Positions 36,090 to 46,763 of a stretch of 64,000 nucleotides of DNA are shown here, one piece after another. The translations under genes were made by a program, and so were the position numbers. Within the stretch, counting starts at the first letter, position 1. Each line of letters begins with the position of its first letter. Under the pieces are notes generated by a model that was not told the DNA's origin, did no database searches, and worked only from the letters and a program-made list of their open reading frames with translations. Source of the stretch: Adineta steineri (lineage: Eukaryota > Rotifera > Eurotatoria > Adinetida > Adinetidae); the NCBI GenBank assembly GCA_905250115.1, contig CAJNOI010000314.1, positions 1-64,000 of the forward strand, read 5' to 3'.

Positions 36090-36512
36090 TTTAAATGAAA
36101 AGTAAGTAAGTTTTGTAGTTTTATGCTGAAAATTTTAATTTAATGGAAGTTTTCGATCATTATCAACCTTTTAACACAACCTTATAATAAGATGTTACAA
36201 CAAATCTCAAGATTATTATTATTTTTCATACATTAGTGATACATATAAGTAGTATTAAACAAATTGAGTATAATTTATTTGTGGAATGAACTTAACAACA
36301 TTCATCATTATGTTTATGATGTATACGTTCATGTCTATAATTATGATGTGTATGGCTATAGTTCTATATATTTGTGTTCATATATTTGTAGAATCTCTTT
36401 TTGTATAACATCATGTTATAAGGTTATGTTAAAGGTTGATAATGATCGAAAATTTCCATTAAATTAAAATTTTCAACATAAAACTACAAAACATACTTAC
36501 TTTTCATTTAAA
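36090..36512. repeat. Foldback element with 108-bp arms
   Basis: The left arm (36090-36197, starting tttaaatgaaaagtaagtaa) and the right arm (36406-36512, its near-exact inverse) flank a 208-bp spacer. A second inverted pair, aataataataatcttgagattt (about 36060-36081) and its exact inverse (36205-36226), overlaps the left arm. No frame or target duplication was recognised. It could be a MITE or a local inverted duplication. Confidence 0.75.
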
Positions 36513-37186
36513 TACATTGTCTTCTTCAACTGATTGTCTAGACTCGTATGAATTTCTACGGAATATTCAATAAATATATATATATCCTGTGATTTGTAAT
36601 TGCTTTGTTCAATTTGGAAATTAAATTTATCCCATACAAGCAAAAGTTTTCCTTTTTGTTATTGAATAAATGAAATACCAGACAATAGTAGCTGATTTTC
36701 ATCTAATGAAGATAAACGAACTATAGCCATTATAATCGATGTTCAGTTTTGTAATTATTTCAATTCTTTTTTATTTATTATAACCCATTATCAATTATTT
36801 TATTTATATATCGAACAAGAATTTCTATTTATCATTATATTATAAAAATATAAAACATTTTCAAAATTACCCTGAATAATTAACAACGAATTAGATTAAA
36901 AGCATATAACGTATATCTTTTTATTATTATTATTCTGGATATGATCATTAATGTGACTATATATATAATTATAAAAATAACGATTATATTTTTACTTTTT
37001 GTTAAATTTAGAATTTCAATCATGCATATGATATTATCTAATAACATATTAAATTTACTCGTAAAAATTTCATACATACAAACAGATATTTCAAGATTAT
37101 ATAATTATCAAAAGATATATACAATATAAAAAAGAAAATTACAAAACAAAATATTGATAAAATGCAAATAATCTTTGACTCTCGTC

Positions 37187-38791
37187 TTAGAAATATGTCA
37201 CTAATTCTGATCCTGTATCTACTTGATTGTTTCTCTTAATAACTTGTTCATGATCACTATTTCTATCAGATAAAACAGTTGGATTTTCTATAATATCTAC
37301 ATTTTCATCTTGAGATAATTTTGGATTACAAGCAATAGCACCTTTTGGTATCAATGTCGAAATGAATACTATTCCACATATGACTGTCATTTGTATCGCA
37401 ACAGTATTAAAAAATGCAGGTCGTACAGTACCTGTTGAATTATAAACATGATCTATATAAATTCCAAGAAGTGGATTTAAAATTGCATAAATAATAATAT
37501 AAGATGAATAAAGAAACGATGCAACTGCGCCTAACGCTGATATATTTTTATGTTTCGATTCTAAACCACTTAATGATGATTGAATAAATGAATTTAATGC
37601 AATATCATCTGCAGCTGATCCAAATCCAATCGGAATATATGTTGCAGCAATAATCCATGCATATCTAACATTATTAGCAGGTGGATAATAGAATGGTATA
37701 TACCAAACAAGAAGTAATATAGATGCATCTAATCTTGACCATGGAAGAGGAGTTTTAATATAATTACCAAAAATAAATACAAATAATGCACCGAGTAATT
37801 CACCGAAATTTGAAGCACCAACAATAATTTGTGACCATTCAGATTGTTCAAGATAACGTTTAGCTATTTGTGGTGCTATACCATTTTCAAGATAACGATG
37901 TGCATAAAGTGTTAATGCATAACAACCCCATAACCAGACGAATTTTCGATGTGTAACAATTATTTTTGCTCCAATACAAAATGATTGAAAAAAGACAGCT
38001 ATACCTTTTATTAATGATTTTATATATCCGGATTTTTCATTTTGATCATCATTTGTGTCCGTATCTGTTGTTAATCCCAGTGAATTAATAAATAACCAAA
38101 CAATAGCAGCTACTGTAAATAATATTGGTGTAATAATAAATGAATAATTATTTCCAAGACGTGGTATTAAACCAAGAGCAGTTGCAAATGCTCCACTAAC
38201 ACCTGCTATTTCATAAAAAATATGAACAAGTGCATCCATTTTTTGTAATTTTTCCGGATTATCACCAACAATATCTCTTGGTATAACTCGTCGAATTAAT
38301 TCAACCATACCAAAAGCTATACCAGTAATACAATAAATAGGTATAATTCCATCTGTATTATATTTTCCATAATATCTATAATCATGTTCATCTGTTTGAA
38401 CATAATCTTTCGGTTTTATATAACCACCAGTTGCAGCATCAACAATCATAAGTACAGCACTAAATATTCCAAAAACAAATATTGATATTGATAGAACTGT
38501 ACGTGTTGGCCACCGTTTTGCAAGTGGTGCAACAAGAATTGAACCAATACATTGAGATGCTTGATTAAGACCAGATAATAAACCAATTTTTTCAAATGTA
38601 CGTACAGTTGTATTACTATGAAATGCTTCTTGATCATAACGATTTGCTGCAAGTGTAACAATAGATCCATTAAAAGCTTCTAAACCAAATTTATAAAGCA
38701 TTATACCGACAATATAAATAATAATATTTCGTTTTTCATGTGATGAATAAAGTTTCCATATACGAAATATTCCAGATTTTCTTGAAGACAT
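37187..38791 (-). CDS. MFS transporter of fungal-type family, intronless
   Basis: Uninterrupted frame of 534 residues with about twelve hydrophobic segments, cytosolic N- and C-termini and a hydrophilic central loop (TDTDTNDDQNEKSGY, about 260). Landmarks are GLLSGLNQASQCIGSILVAP, YNTDGIIPIYCITGIAFGMV, ELIRRVIPRDIVG and GLIPRLGNNYSFIITPI. These match, from memory, a conserved major-facilitator family of ascomycete and basidiomycete fungi; I know no metazoan subfamily with this pattern. The substrate is unknown. Intronless structure, in a genome where most genes have introns, adds to the case for horizontal acquisition. Codon use is as AT-rich as the neighbours, so any transfer is old. Start ATG 38791 fits the short basic N-terminus before the first TM. 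Confidence 0.75.
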   Translation of the reverse strand: MSSRKSGIFRIWKLYSSHEKRNIIIYIVGIMLYKFGLEAFNGSIVTLAANRYDQEAFHSNTTVRTFEKIGLLSGLNQASQCIGSILVAPLAKRWPTRTVLSISIFVFGIFSAVLMIVDAATGGYIKPKDYVQTDEHDYRYYGKYNTDGIIPIYCITGIAFGMVELIRRVIPRDIVGDNPEKLQKMDALVHIFYEIAGVSGAFATALGLIPRLGNNYSFIITPILFTVAAIVWLFINSLGLTTDTDTNDDQNEKSGYIKSLIKGIAVFFQSFCIGAKIIVTHRKFVWLWGCYALTLYAHRYLENGIAPQIAKRYLEQSEWSQIIVGASNFGELLGALFVFIFGNYIKTPLPWSRLDASILLLVWYIPFYYPPANNVRYAWIIAATYIPIGFGSAADDIALNSFIQSSLSGLESKHKNISALGAVASFLYSSYIIIYAILNPLLGIYIDHVYNSTGTVRPAFFNTVAIQMTVICGIVFISTLIPKGAIACNPKLSQDENVDIIENPTVLSDRNSDHEQVIKRNNQVDTGSELVTYF

Positions 38792-40844
38792 TTTCCAAGT
38801 TTTAAAATGACAACTATAACAAAAAGCAAAACAGTAGTAAATAATGATGATGATTATTTTTTCTTCTATCTAAAGTATATTTACTCGTTTTGATTACTTC
38901 TATTCTATTTAGCCGATTTATATAAGTCAAGAGAACTGATAAGTATTTGAAAAAAAACCAAGTATATTCTATACAATGCAGAAAAAGAAAAAGGAAGCAA
39001 TGCTAGTTTTCATTCAACTCAATAACTTTACTGTATAATTAAATGAATATGATTCATAAAATGAAATTTATAATATTCTCATGTAATAAACCTTACGAAC
39101 GATTGTGAGATATACGTGATGTTTTTAGTTTCAAACTTAATCTCGATAAAAATGATAAAGTATCTAACGTATTAATACTCTTGAAAATAGCTTATCATTA
39201 AAAAAATAAAAATGATTGATTATGACTCTTTTTTTTTAACTTTACGGACAAACTATTATTATAGAAAACATGATCGTTGATCTGTACTTCCTTATTTGAT
39301 TATATTTTCTCTATTATTCATAGAGAAACGAAAATAATATTTTTCTTCTTCCTCTTTCTATTATATATCATAACTTACCTGTTTTTCAATTGAGAAAATA
39401 TTGTTATTGTTATAGATACAAATGAATGTTTCTACCTATTGCATTCTGTATAATGTAACAAAGATTTATATCTATTTATGAAGAAAAATAAATTGAAATG
39501 ACGAAAATAATTAGTTCTAGTTTTGTTTTAGAAAAAATAATAATTAATAGAGAAGAATTTTTCAATATTCAAATGCTGTTGAATGTTATGTTTGATCCAT
39601 TTATTATAGACAAATAAAAAAGAAAATAAGACGGTTGATGATCTAGTGCTAGATACATCCATCACATTTTTTTTATATATCTAGTTCTTTTCTTTTACTT
39701 TCAATCGTCTTTTCTCTTTCTATCTACATGCAAATAGTAATGGCATACGGTCAGTGATTATATTCTCGATTCTATGTCTTGCATGCATTCTTTCACCTTT
39801 TCATAAATAACGCGGTTACGTAGTGCACTTTTTTTTATACTGTTATCTCCCTCGAATAACATTTTCAATTGTTCGATGTACACATATACAGAATTTACTA
39901 CATATCATATATGTATATACGATATTTATAAGTGTATTCAATATCTTTACAATAATTGATGTTTATCGAAATCAGTTGAGTACATCGTGTACATTGTTTT
40001 TCTCATGACAGTATAAAACGAAAACAAAGGTGAAAGAATGACTAACTTTTCTTTTTTGAATATAATTAACTATAAAAACATACTATTGATTGTCACGAAA
40101 ATGTATCTATAAAAGCTTAATCTTAATATCTCTTACTCTAGATGAGTGTTTTGTTGTCTCTCTTCTATTCATATTTCATTTTTGTTTGATATACAATTTT
40201 GAAATATTTTCAAAGGAGGTGATTCATCAACTGTCTGAGAAAGACTCATTTTGAAAAATATTTGTAGTTTCCATTTACTTTGTCTTTCATATTTTTGAAT
40301 GTTTTATATATTGAGAAAATCGACAACGATATACTAATACAATATTTGCTAAACCATAGTTTCAGCAGTGAATAATTAACTGCATGTCATAAATCTATGA
40401 CAGTCAAAATATTCAAATGCGAATATCAACAGTTAGAAGTTTATACAGAAAACTAGCTAAAAAAATTAGATCTTCGAGATTTCAATAATGTCAAAGTATA
40501 TATTATCAAAAGATAATGATAATTACCTGTCAGATTCTCGAAAGTTTACTTTAATTGAGAACAATTTTTCAATAAAAACGCAACCCGTGCCAATTATCGA
40601 GAGATAACTGAGAAAGGCGGTACTGCAAAATTTATCTATTATTTAAGAACTATTAGTTTTCATTTCTCATAGTACTATTATTAATCATTCCCAATAGATT
40701 ATTTAATCTAATTATAGCATTCATTGAATTAATGACTTGAGTAAGGCCTTGTTACAGAAATAATTAAAAGCTGGATTACATTTGTGAGCTTGTACAATCA
40801 CATGAAAGAAATATCCTTATCATTGTATTTCGATTAGCGAAGTA
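38792..40844. other. Intergenic, no gene
   Basis: AT-rich sequence, likely containing the upstream region of the MFS gene. I see no coding frame, repeat or element that I can support. Confidence 0.5.
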
Positions 40845-41060
40845 CATTCTTGGTATAAAGCCTATCGCAAAAATTGAATTTAGAAATTTTTCTTAATTCT
40901 ATCCTTCTATCTAGATATTCATTACAAATACAATGAAGAATTAACGAAAGAAGAAAACGAATTACTGAGTTATTGATAAAATAATTGGCTGTTATATAAA
41001 TGATATTTATTTATATAAGTCATTACAAATTTGAACAATTAGAAAAAAAATGTTTATTAA

Positions 41061-41659
41061 CACGTTGTCTGTCCCCATACTAAAAAATGAGTACATATTC
41101 TACGTCCATGTTTAATTTTAAAATATATTGTTTTTAAAGTGTATTACGCTTATATACCACAAAAATAAATTTCAAAACATATCTCCGATGTTTTTTTCAT
41201 CATGCAACACATATGATTCAATTGTCTCTCTTAGAATAATACTGAACTAACTCTGTTGGAGGAACGATGATTATATTTATAAAAGAGCTGGGAAATATTA
41301 AACATTCCAGAAATAAAATATGACGAACAGGAAAATATACCTAAACAACATAAAGAGAAAGAGAGAAAAGAAAAAAATGCAAATAAGCCTCAACAGAATT
41401 TAGACAATTCAAGAAACCATTCTGCTTAGCTCGTTTTAATGAGTTTCATTAAACATGATTACGGAAACTTGTGACTATTCTTTTATTTTCATTTAAGTTG
41501 GTAAAGGAGAACAGTTCGTTTTATATTGAAACACTTTTTTGTAATAAAAACATCTGAAATTTAGCATTCACTTTTTTTCTGAAATAAAAACAAAGCCCTG
41601 TTTCTTAGGATTTTATTATGTGCAGTGTATCACATATGATACACCGGACAGTCAACGTG
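41061..41659. mobile_element. piggyBac-type MITE, 599 bp
   Basis: The termini are cacgttgtctgtcc and, inverted, cacgttgactgtcc. Both ends are flanked by TTAA (41057-41060 and 41660-41663), the target duplication of piggyBac elements. The paralogous sequence near 9050 reads gtttattaaactgaaac, a single TTAA with no insert. No open frame of any length lies inside, so it is non-autonomous. Confidence 0.9.
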
Positions 41660-42218
41660 TTAAAATGAAACGTCAACATGTATCTTCTTTGTGAGTACGA
41701 ATAAGTCTAAATCATATTTAATATCTTTATTGTTTTGTAAAGATATTTATTCAGATCTTGAAGAATTGTCATAAATATTTTAGTTACTATTATTCAAAAG
41801 AAAAGTTTAAAAGTTTTTTTAAAATAAAAACTTAGATTTGATAATAAATAGGTCATAAAGTTTGTAGAGATGATTTGTCGGTATAAAAAAAGTCCTATTG
41901 TCATGAAAAAATGACGTCCGTATTAAAAATAGTAATATTCCATTTATTACTTATCTATAAAAATCATTGAATTTTTATAATAAAATTTATAATTTATAAT
42001 AAAAATGTTGTCTGAAGTAGCGCATTACAACAGAAATAAACAAACTAAAAGCATCTTATGTCGACTAGAACAAAGAAATAGGCAGGCAACATTCTTTTAA
42101 TGATGTACTTTTATGAAATGCGTAGGTTAGCCTGTTTAGTTAGTCAGTTGTGAATAAGTTGTTGTTTCTTTTACATCAAAAAAATATATATTATAGAAAG
42201 TATATTAATTTAATAATT

Positions 42219-42640
42219 AATGCGATTCGAAGCAGAAGCATTTATGTAGTCCTTGACGAGTTTTCTTCCTGTTTTCCTTACTTTCTCGACGTACACATTT
42301 AAAGTTGTGATTTTGTGCCACAATGATCTCAGCGACGATACATCAGAAAATACTCGTTTTAACGCAATAATAAAATATCGAGATCGAACTAATATCACAC
42401 GTTTTCCGATTTTTAACAGGACGTTTAGTTCGTTTACAGGAAGCGTCACAAAAACACGATTTTTACTTTTTCAAATTTCGAGATAATTAAAACGAAAAGC
42501 AATAGCAAAAGTTAGGCGCCATTTTTCTCTAACAACTGTTTTACAGCTGAAACTGCAGCTGATAATAGATAATGAATCATCTAGATAATGTTGTGAAAAC
42601 CTTAAAATCGTAATTTCGAAATCCTACTTCGCATCGCATT
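42219..42640. mobile_element. Possible TIR element, 422 bp
   Basis: The left end aatgcgattcgaagcag and the right end, read inverted, aatgcgatgcgaagtag match at 15 of 17 positions. The interior is noticeably less AT-rich than its surroundings. It lies where the 8.9-kb paralogue has no similar sequence. No clean target duplication is seen. Frames of about 78 codons on both strands have no recognised domain. Confidence 0.45.
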
Positions 42641-42949
42641 TCGTAGTCGCGTGAAACTCGAATACCATCTACTCTTTTATATTTATCAATTATCAGAATA
42701 TAATCAAATTTTAGAATGACTTTTATAAGATAGTAATACTAAATTTTTTATAGATATAAATAAAAAAGAAGCAATTACGGTATATGAACGTGTTAAACGA
42801 GGTATAAGTCTCATCTTTAATTTATCGTTTACGCTCGTTTTCAACATTCTTTATATTTATTGTGTCGTTAGTGTTTTCATCTTCCTTTCACATTTATTCA
42901 AAAGGATTTTTCAGTGCATCATTCATTCTTATATTTTATAGTTTCAAGA

Positions 42950-43978
42950 ATGTCAGCATCAAACATTAGTTCAAGTAATACCATGAAATTCTTTTTTGAT
43001 GATGGTATTGCTATACCTTATATTGTTCGATTTTGGGTTTTTCTCGTTTCAAATATTTTATCATTTATTTGTTGTCTTTTCGTTCTTTATCAATTCCTTT
43101 TTGATTCAAATCTTCGTCATGGTTTACATAATCATGTTATGATTATTGTTCTTTTTATGTGTCTTATTGCAGAATTAACAACTGTTCCTTGTATAATGTA
43201 CCTTGCCTTTTATGGAGTTGCTTGGATACAAACACCAACATTTTGTATGATTTGGAAGTTTTTTGATTCAACTACATATAGTACAACAATAAAACTTGTT
43301 GCATGGGCATCCATTGAAAGACATATTCTTATATTTCATGATCAATGGGTTTCAACAAAGAAAAAACGATTTTTCATTCATTATTTTCCATTAATATTTA
43401 TTGTTTTGTACGGTGTAGTAGTTTATGGAACTATTACTCCTATGAATGGTTGTAATAGACCATTCTATTATTTTATACCTTTTTGTAATTATTCTAGTTG
43501 TGTATATAATAGTCTTGCATTTACTCTATATGAATATCTAACTGGTGGAGTATTATGTTCTGTTCTTATTGGATTTGGAAGTACTTTTCTTGTTTTACGT
43601 GTAATGCTTCAAAAGCGACGTTTACAACAACAAATTCAATGGCGCAAACATCGTAAAATGATACTTCAACTATTGTCTGTCTCATCACTTTTCATTGTTT
43701 TATATTTACCTCCTATAATTTTGGCTACTGCTTATAGACTTGGTGTTCCAACTTCTGTTGGAGCTCAATTCATTACATATAGTCGATTATTCTCTTATTA
43801 TATTCAATTTCTTTTTCCATTTACATGTTTGAGTACAATACCAGAACTTGGTACTCGAATAAAAAATATTTTTCGATGTCGATGGAGGCAACAAACAAAT
43901 GCTGTTCTTCCTCAGCAATGGGCTGCACGAGTACCAGTGGTTAATCGAATAAACAAACAGAAAACTACGACTATGTAA
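42950..43978 (+). CDS. Rhodopsin-like 7TM receptor (bdelloid-type GPCR), paralogue B
   Basis: Intronless frame of 342 residues, paralogous over its length with the receptor at 4948-5919. Start chosen at ATG 42950 (MSASNISSSN) because it aligns with the paralogue start MPISNISSSN. The upstream in-frame extension crosses a probable splice acceptor (tttatag at about 42935-42941), implying a 5' UTR intron. Seven TM segments; ERH replaces DRY (ASIERHILIFHD). Conserved Cys in TFCMIW and NGCNR, a basic loop 3 (QKRRLQQQIQWRKHRK) and TM7 ending STIPELG. The C-terminal tail is about 20 residues longer than in paralogue A and ends NKQKTTTM. Its flanks are duplicated around 8.9-10.4 kb and 19.98-20.24 kb without the receptor body. 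Confidence 0.85.
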   Translation: MSASNISSSNTMKFFFDDGIAIPYIVRFWVFLVSNILSFICCLFVLYQFLFDSNLRHGLHNHVMIIVLFMCLIAELTTVPCIMYLAFYGVAWIQTPTFCMIWKFFDSTTYSTTIKLVAWASIERHILIFHDQWVSTKKKRFFIHYFPLIFIVLYGVVVYGTITPMNGCNRPFYYFIPFCNYSSCVYNSLAFTLYEYLTGGVLCSVLIGFGSTFLVLRVMLQKRRLQQQIQWRKHRKMILQLLSVSSLFIVLYLPPIILATAYRLGVPTSVGAQFITYSRLFSYYIQFLFPFTCLSTIPELGTRIKNIFRCRWRQQTNAVLPQQWAARVPVVNRINKQKTTTM

Positions 43979-45434
43979 AACTTATTATATTTGTATTGTA
44001 ATTATTTAGTAAAAATAAATTGATTGTTGTATTTAACTATTATCATTCTAATTTCATAACACGTTTATTCAATTAAAAGTGACAATATCGAAGAAAAAAA
44101 AGATTTTTATTTTTGTTGTTATATAAAATAATGAACATGAAATATGTCATGAATTGAAAAATATTCAACTACTAATATGAGTTTTATTCTTAATCTACTA
44201 AATGAAAATACTTAGGTCTGACTAAAAGTTCTAAGAAGATTAAATAAAAATATAAACATAAAGAGATATTTTTAATTTTATTTTACCAAATGTTGAGGAT
44301 AGTTGCCATTATTATTTATATCAAGTTCGGTTTTTTATAACAATTCATTTAAATGTTTTTGGCTTCTTTCTTGCATAAACTTTTAAATACTCTGGTTATT
44401 GCATGAACTTATCATATGTTTCATTTGTTCTAAAAATTTAGTGAAAGTTTGTTCGAACATGTTAGTTACGTTCTAGTATTACTAGTGTTAAGATATCGAT
44501 TTATTTTAGATAGGTTGTTCGTAAGTCATCTGATGCCAGCTGACTTATTAAAAATGAATCGTCATAGACTATTGTTTACAGAGAAAGATTTCTACTAAAA
44601 CTTTGATTAGTATCAACTTTAGATTGAATTAATAGTCGTAAGCGTAAATAAAGACAAAACAGTGGGTTTCAAGTATTATATTGGAAGTTGTCGGAAGCCT
44701 TTGGTAATGAAATATGGAAGCAAACAGAGACAGCCGGTTTGAAATGGACAGAATTGTTTGAGGGTGTGATTGTGGGGTGGAGGTAAGTGTGGATATGAGT
44801 TTAGATTCATCTTTTCTTCACTCACATCCACCTACCCACACCCACACTCCTTTCTATAACAGAAAACATTAAGAGATATGGAAAAAATTTGTTAAAAATA
44901 ATCTATTATAGAATTCATTATCACCATATATTTAATTAAGATTTAGTCCAACAACGAATTATTCTCGAGATTCTCATTCAATAAATGAATTAATTGGTTT
45001 GATATTATTGATCATAGGCCTTGTTCTACCAAGATGTACTACTTATTCTGATGACTGTTCAACAGCATATATAGTATGTCCTCATTGTTAATATGGCAAA
45101 CATACCGTTATTCAACACCATTTTCTATCATGGTGAAAGTCGTTTACTATTGAAACTAAGTACTGTAACGGAAACCGAAGTATTAGAAAGCACATTCTGG
45201 CAACCAGAATTGTTCCGTATTTCCTTTCTATATTTAATTAGATGTACATTTGAAATTTCTTCTAGTTTATATGACGAGAGAAGAGACAACATATTGTCAG
45301 TGTACGGCATAGCAAAATAAATGTATTTTGTAGGAACGGATATGTGTGGATTTGTTTCCTCGTTATTATACACCCACAAAAGTGAAAATAGAATAGAGAT
45401 TTATCATTGACTTATTTATTATTTACGTTTTTTT
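43979..45434. other. Intergenic with G-rich hairpin
   Basis: Holds the 3' UTR of GPCR B (to about 44200) and the hairpin at 44756-44850. The antisense-overlapping frames around 45093-45379 have no recognisable content, so no gene is called. Confidence 0.5.
44756..44850. repeat. Telomere-like G-rich/C-rich hairpin
   Basis: The left arm gtttgagggtgtgattgtgg continues with ggtggaggtaagtgtgg. The right arm is tcacatccacctacccacac then ccacactcc. The arms are imperfectly complementary around a roughly 20-base loop. It starts with the same gtttgagggtgtg as the hairpin at 19911. Confidence 0.6.
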
Positions 45435-46763
45435 TCAAGATGTTTTTAAAAATTGACAATTTTGTAATAAATTCGTTCGATTAACAATATAATCATGAAT
45501 TTTATATTGAAATAATCGAAAATCATCATTATATAACTGAATAAGTTGACAAATTAAATCATCTGATAAAGTTGTATAATATTTTTGATAATCCCATTTC
45601 ATAAGACCAGATGGTCCATTTCTTTTTTCAATATTCCAATTTGTTATATTAAAATGTTTAAGAAATTGTGAAAAATCTTCATTAAATAATTCATATTTTC
45701 CAACGAAATTATATTGAAATTTACAAACTTGACAAAGTGTTGAATATGGTTGCCAATGAAAATTCATTCGAGCAATTCCATTGGGTCGATAAGTTGCAAG
45801 AAGAATATAACGAACAAAATCTCCAAATGATGGAATTGTATTCATACACGAATCTTCTGACGGAATTTTTTTTGAAACTACACGTTTATAACAAATTTCC
45901 ATACGCATTGCATCATATTCAGGTTCAGGTTCGATTCGATCTTTACTAAGTGTTGCTATTCGTTCTTTATAAGCTGATGCTAAACGTTCAAGTGGATGAC
46001 GAACAAATATCATTCGAGTAAATGATGAAGAAAATATTTGAGATAAATTTGAAAGACTCTGAAGACGAAAATATGGAAATGAAAATGTAAAACTAAGTCT
46101 CCAAGGATTAATTAATCGTGATCGATATCTTTCGTTAATTTGACCAAATTGAATAATATTTAGATACATATGAAGAAACTCTAATAAAGATTTTGGTTTT
46201 TCGTGTTCAGGAATTATAATTCCATTCTAAAAGAAAGAAGAAGAATAAATAAAATAGAATAAATCATTAATATTTCTTACAACTCGAAGTTGTTCAATAA
46301 ATTTCGAAATATTTATCATTTTTTCGATTTTCGCTTTCGAATTATCAATATTTGTCCAATTATTATTAAGATGATTAATTAAATCACGTACATGAATATA
46401 AAGTATGACATTAAGAAGAGTTTTTGTTGCTACTTTTGGTACAGGACAATACATTAATGATTGAGATTGTAATACAAATGATATCATACTTATTAATTGA
46501 TTTGGATAAATTTGAAAATTATGAGAAGATTTATTTTCTGGACATTTTTTTAAATAAGTTGAATTATCTGTTTTATTAATTGATAAATTTGAATTGATGT
46601 TGATTGTTTGAGATAATTCGAAATCGATTTTTGTATTTGTAAGAAAAACATCTGTTCGATATTGAAATATTGTTAAGAAACTTAGAAAAATAATCATTGA
46701 GAAAGAATATTTTTTAAAATAAATCAAATAAAATGTTGAATTAATAATAATTTTTAGACACAT
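45435..46763 (-). CDS. Carbohydrate sulfotransferase (HNK-1/CHST8-14 type, Sulfotransfer_2)
   Basis: Two exons, 46763-46281 and 46226-45435, with a 54-bp intron in phase 0; 424 residues. Type II Golgi membrane topology: short N-terminus, TM at about 20-38 (FSMIIFLSFLTIFQY), then a lumenal domain with many Asn-linked sites. The 5' PAPS-binding motif is CPVPKVATKTLL (about 105-116), where the family usually has PKVGCTNW. The 3' phosphate motif is VRHPLERLASAYKE (about 216-229). A Cys pair (STLCQVCKFQYNFVGKYE) and the GKYE element are typical of the family. Expected activity is transfer of sulfate from PAPS to a glycan hydroxyl in the Golgi. The acceptor sugar cannot be told. Confidence 0.85.

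Larger units (their letters stand above)
40845..42725 (+). repeat. 5' flank of GPCR B, paralogous to 8905-10410
   Basis: Collinear noncoding paralogue of the segment at 8905-10410. It differs by the piggyBac-type MITE (41061-41659), an approximately 50-bp local expansion near 40985-41040 and a 0.42-kb segment with terminal repeats (42219-42640). Confidence 0.75.

Noticed and set aside
45093-45379. Overlapping plus and minus frames before the sulfotransferase
   Set aside because: No domain, no splice context and mutual antisense; probably chance.
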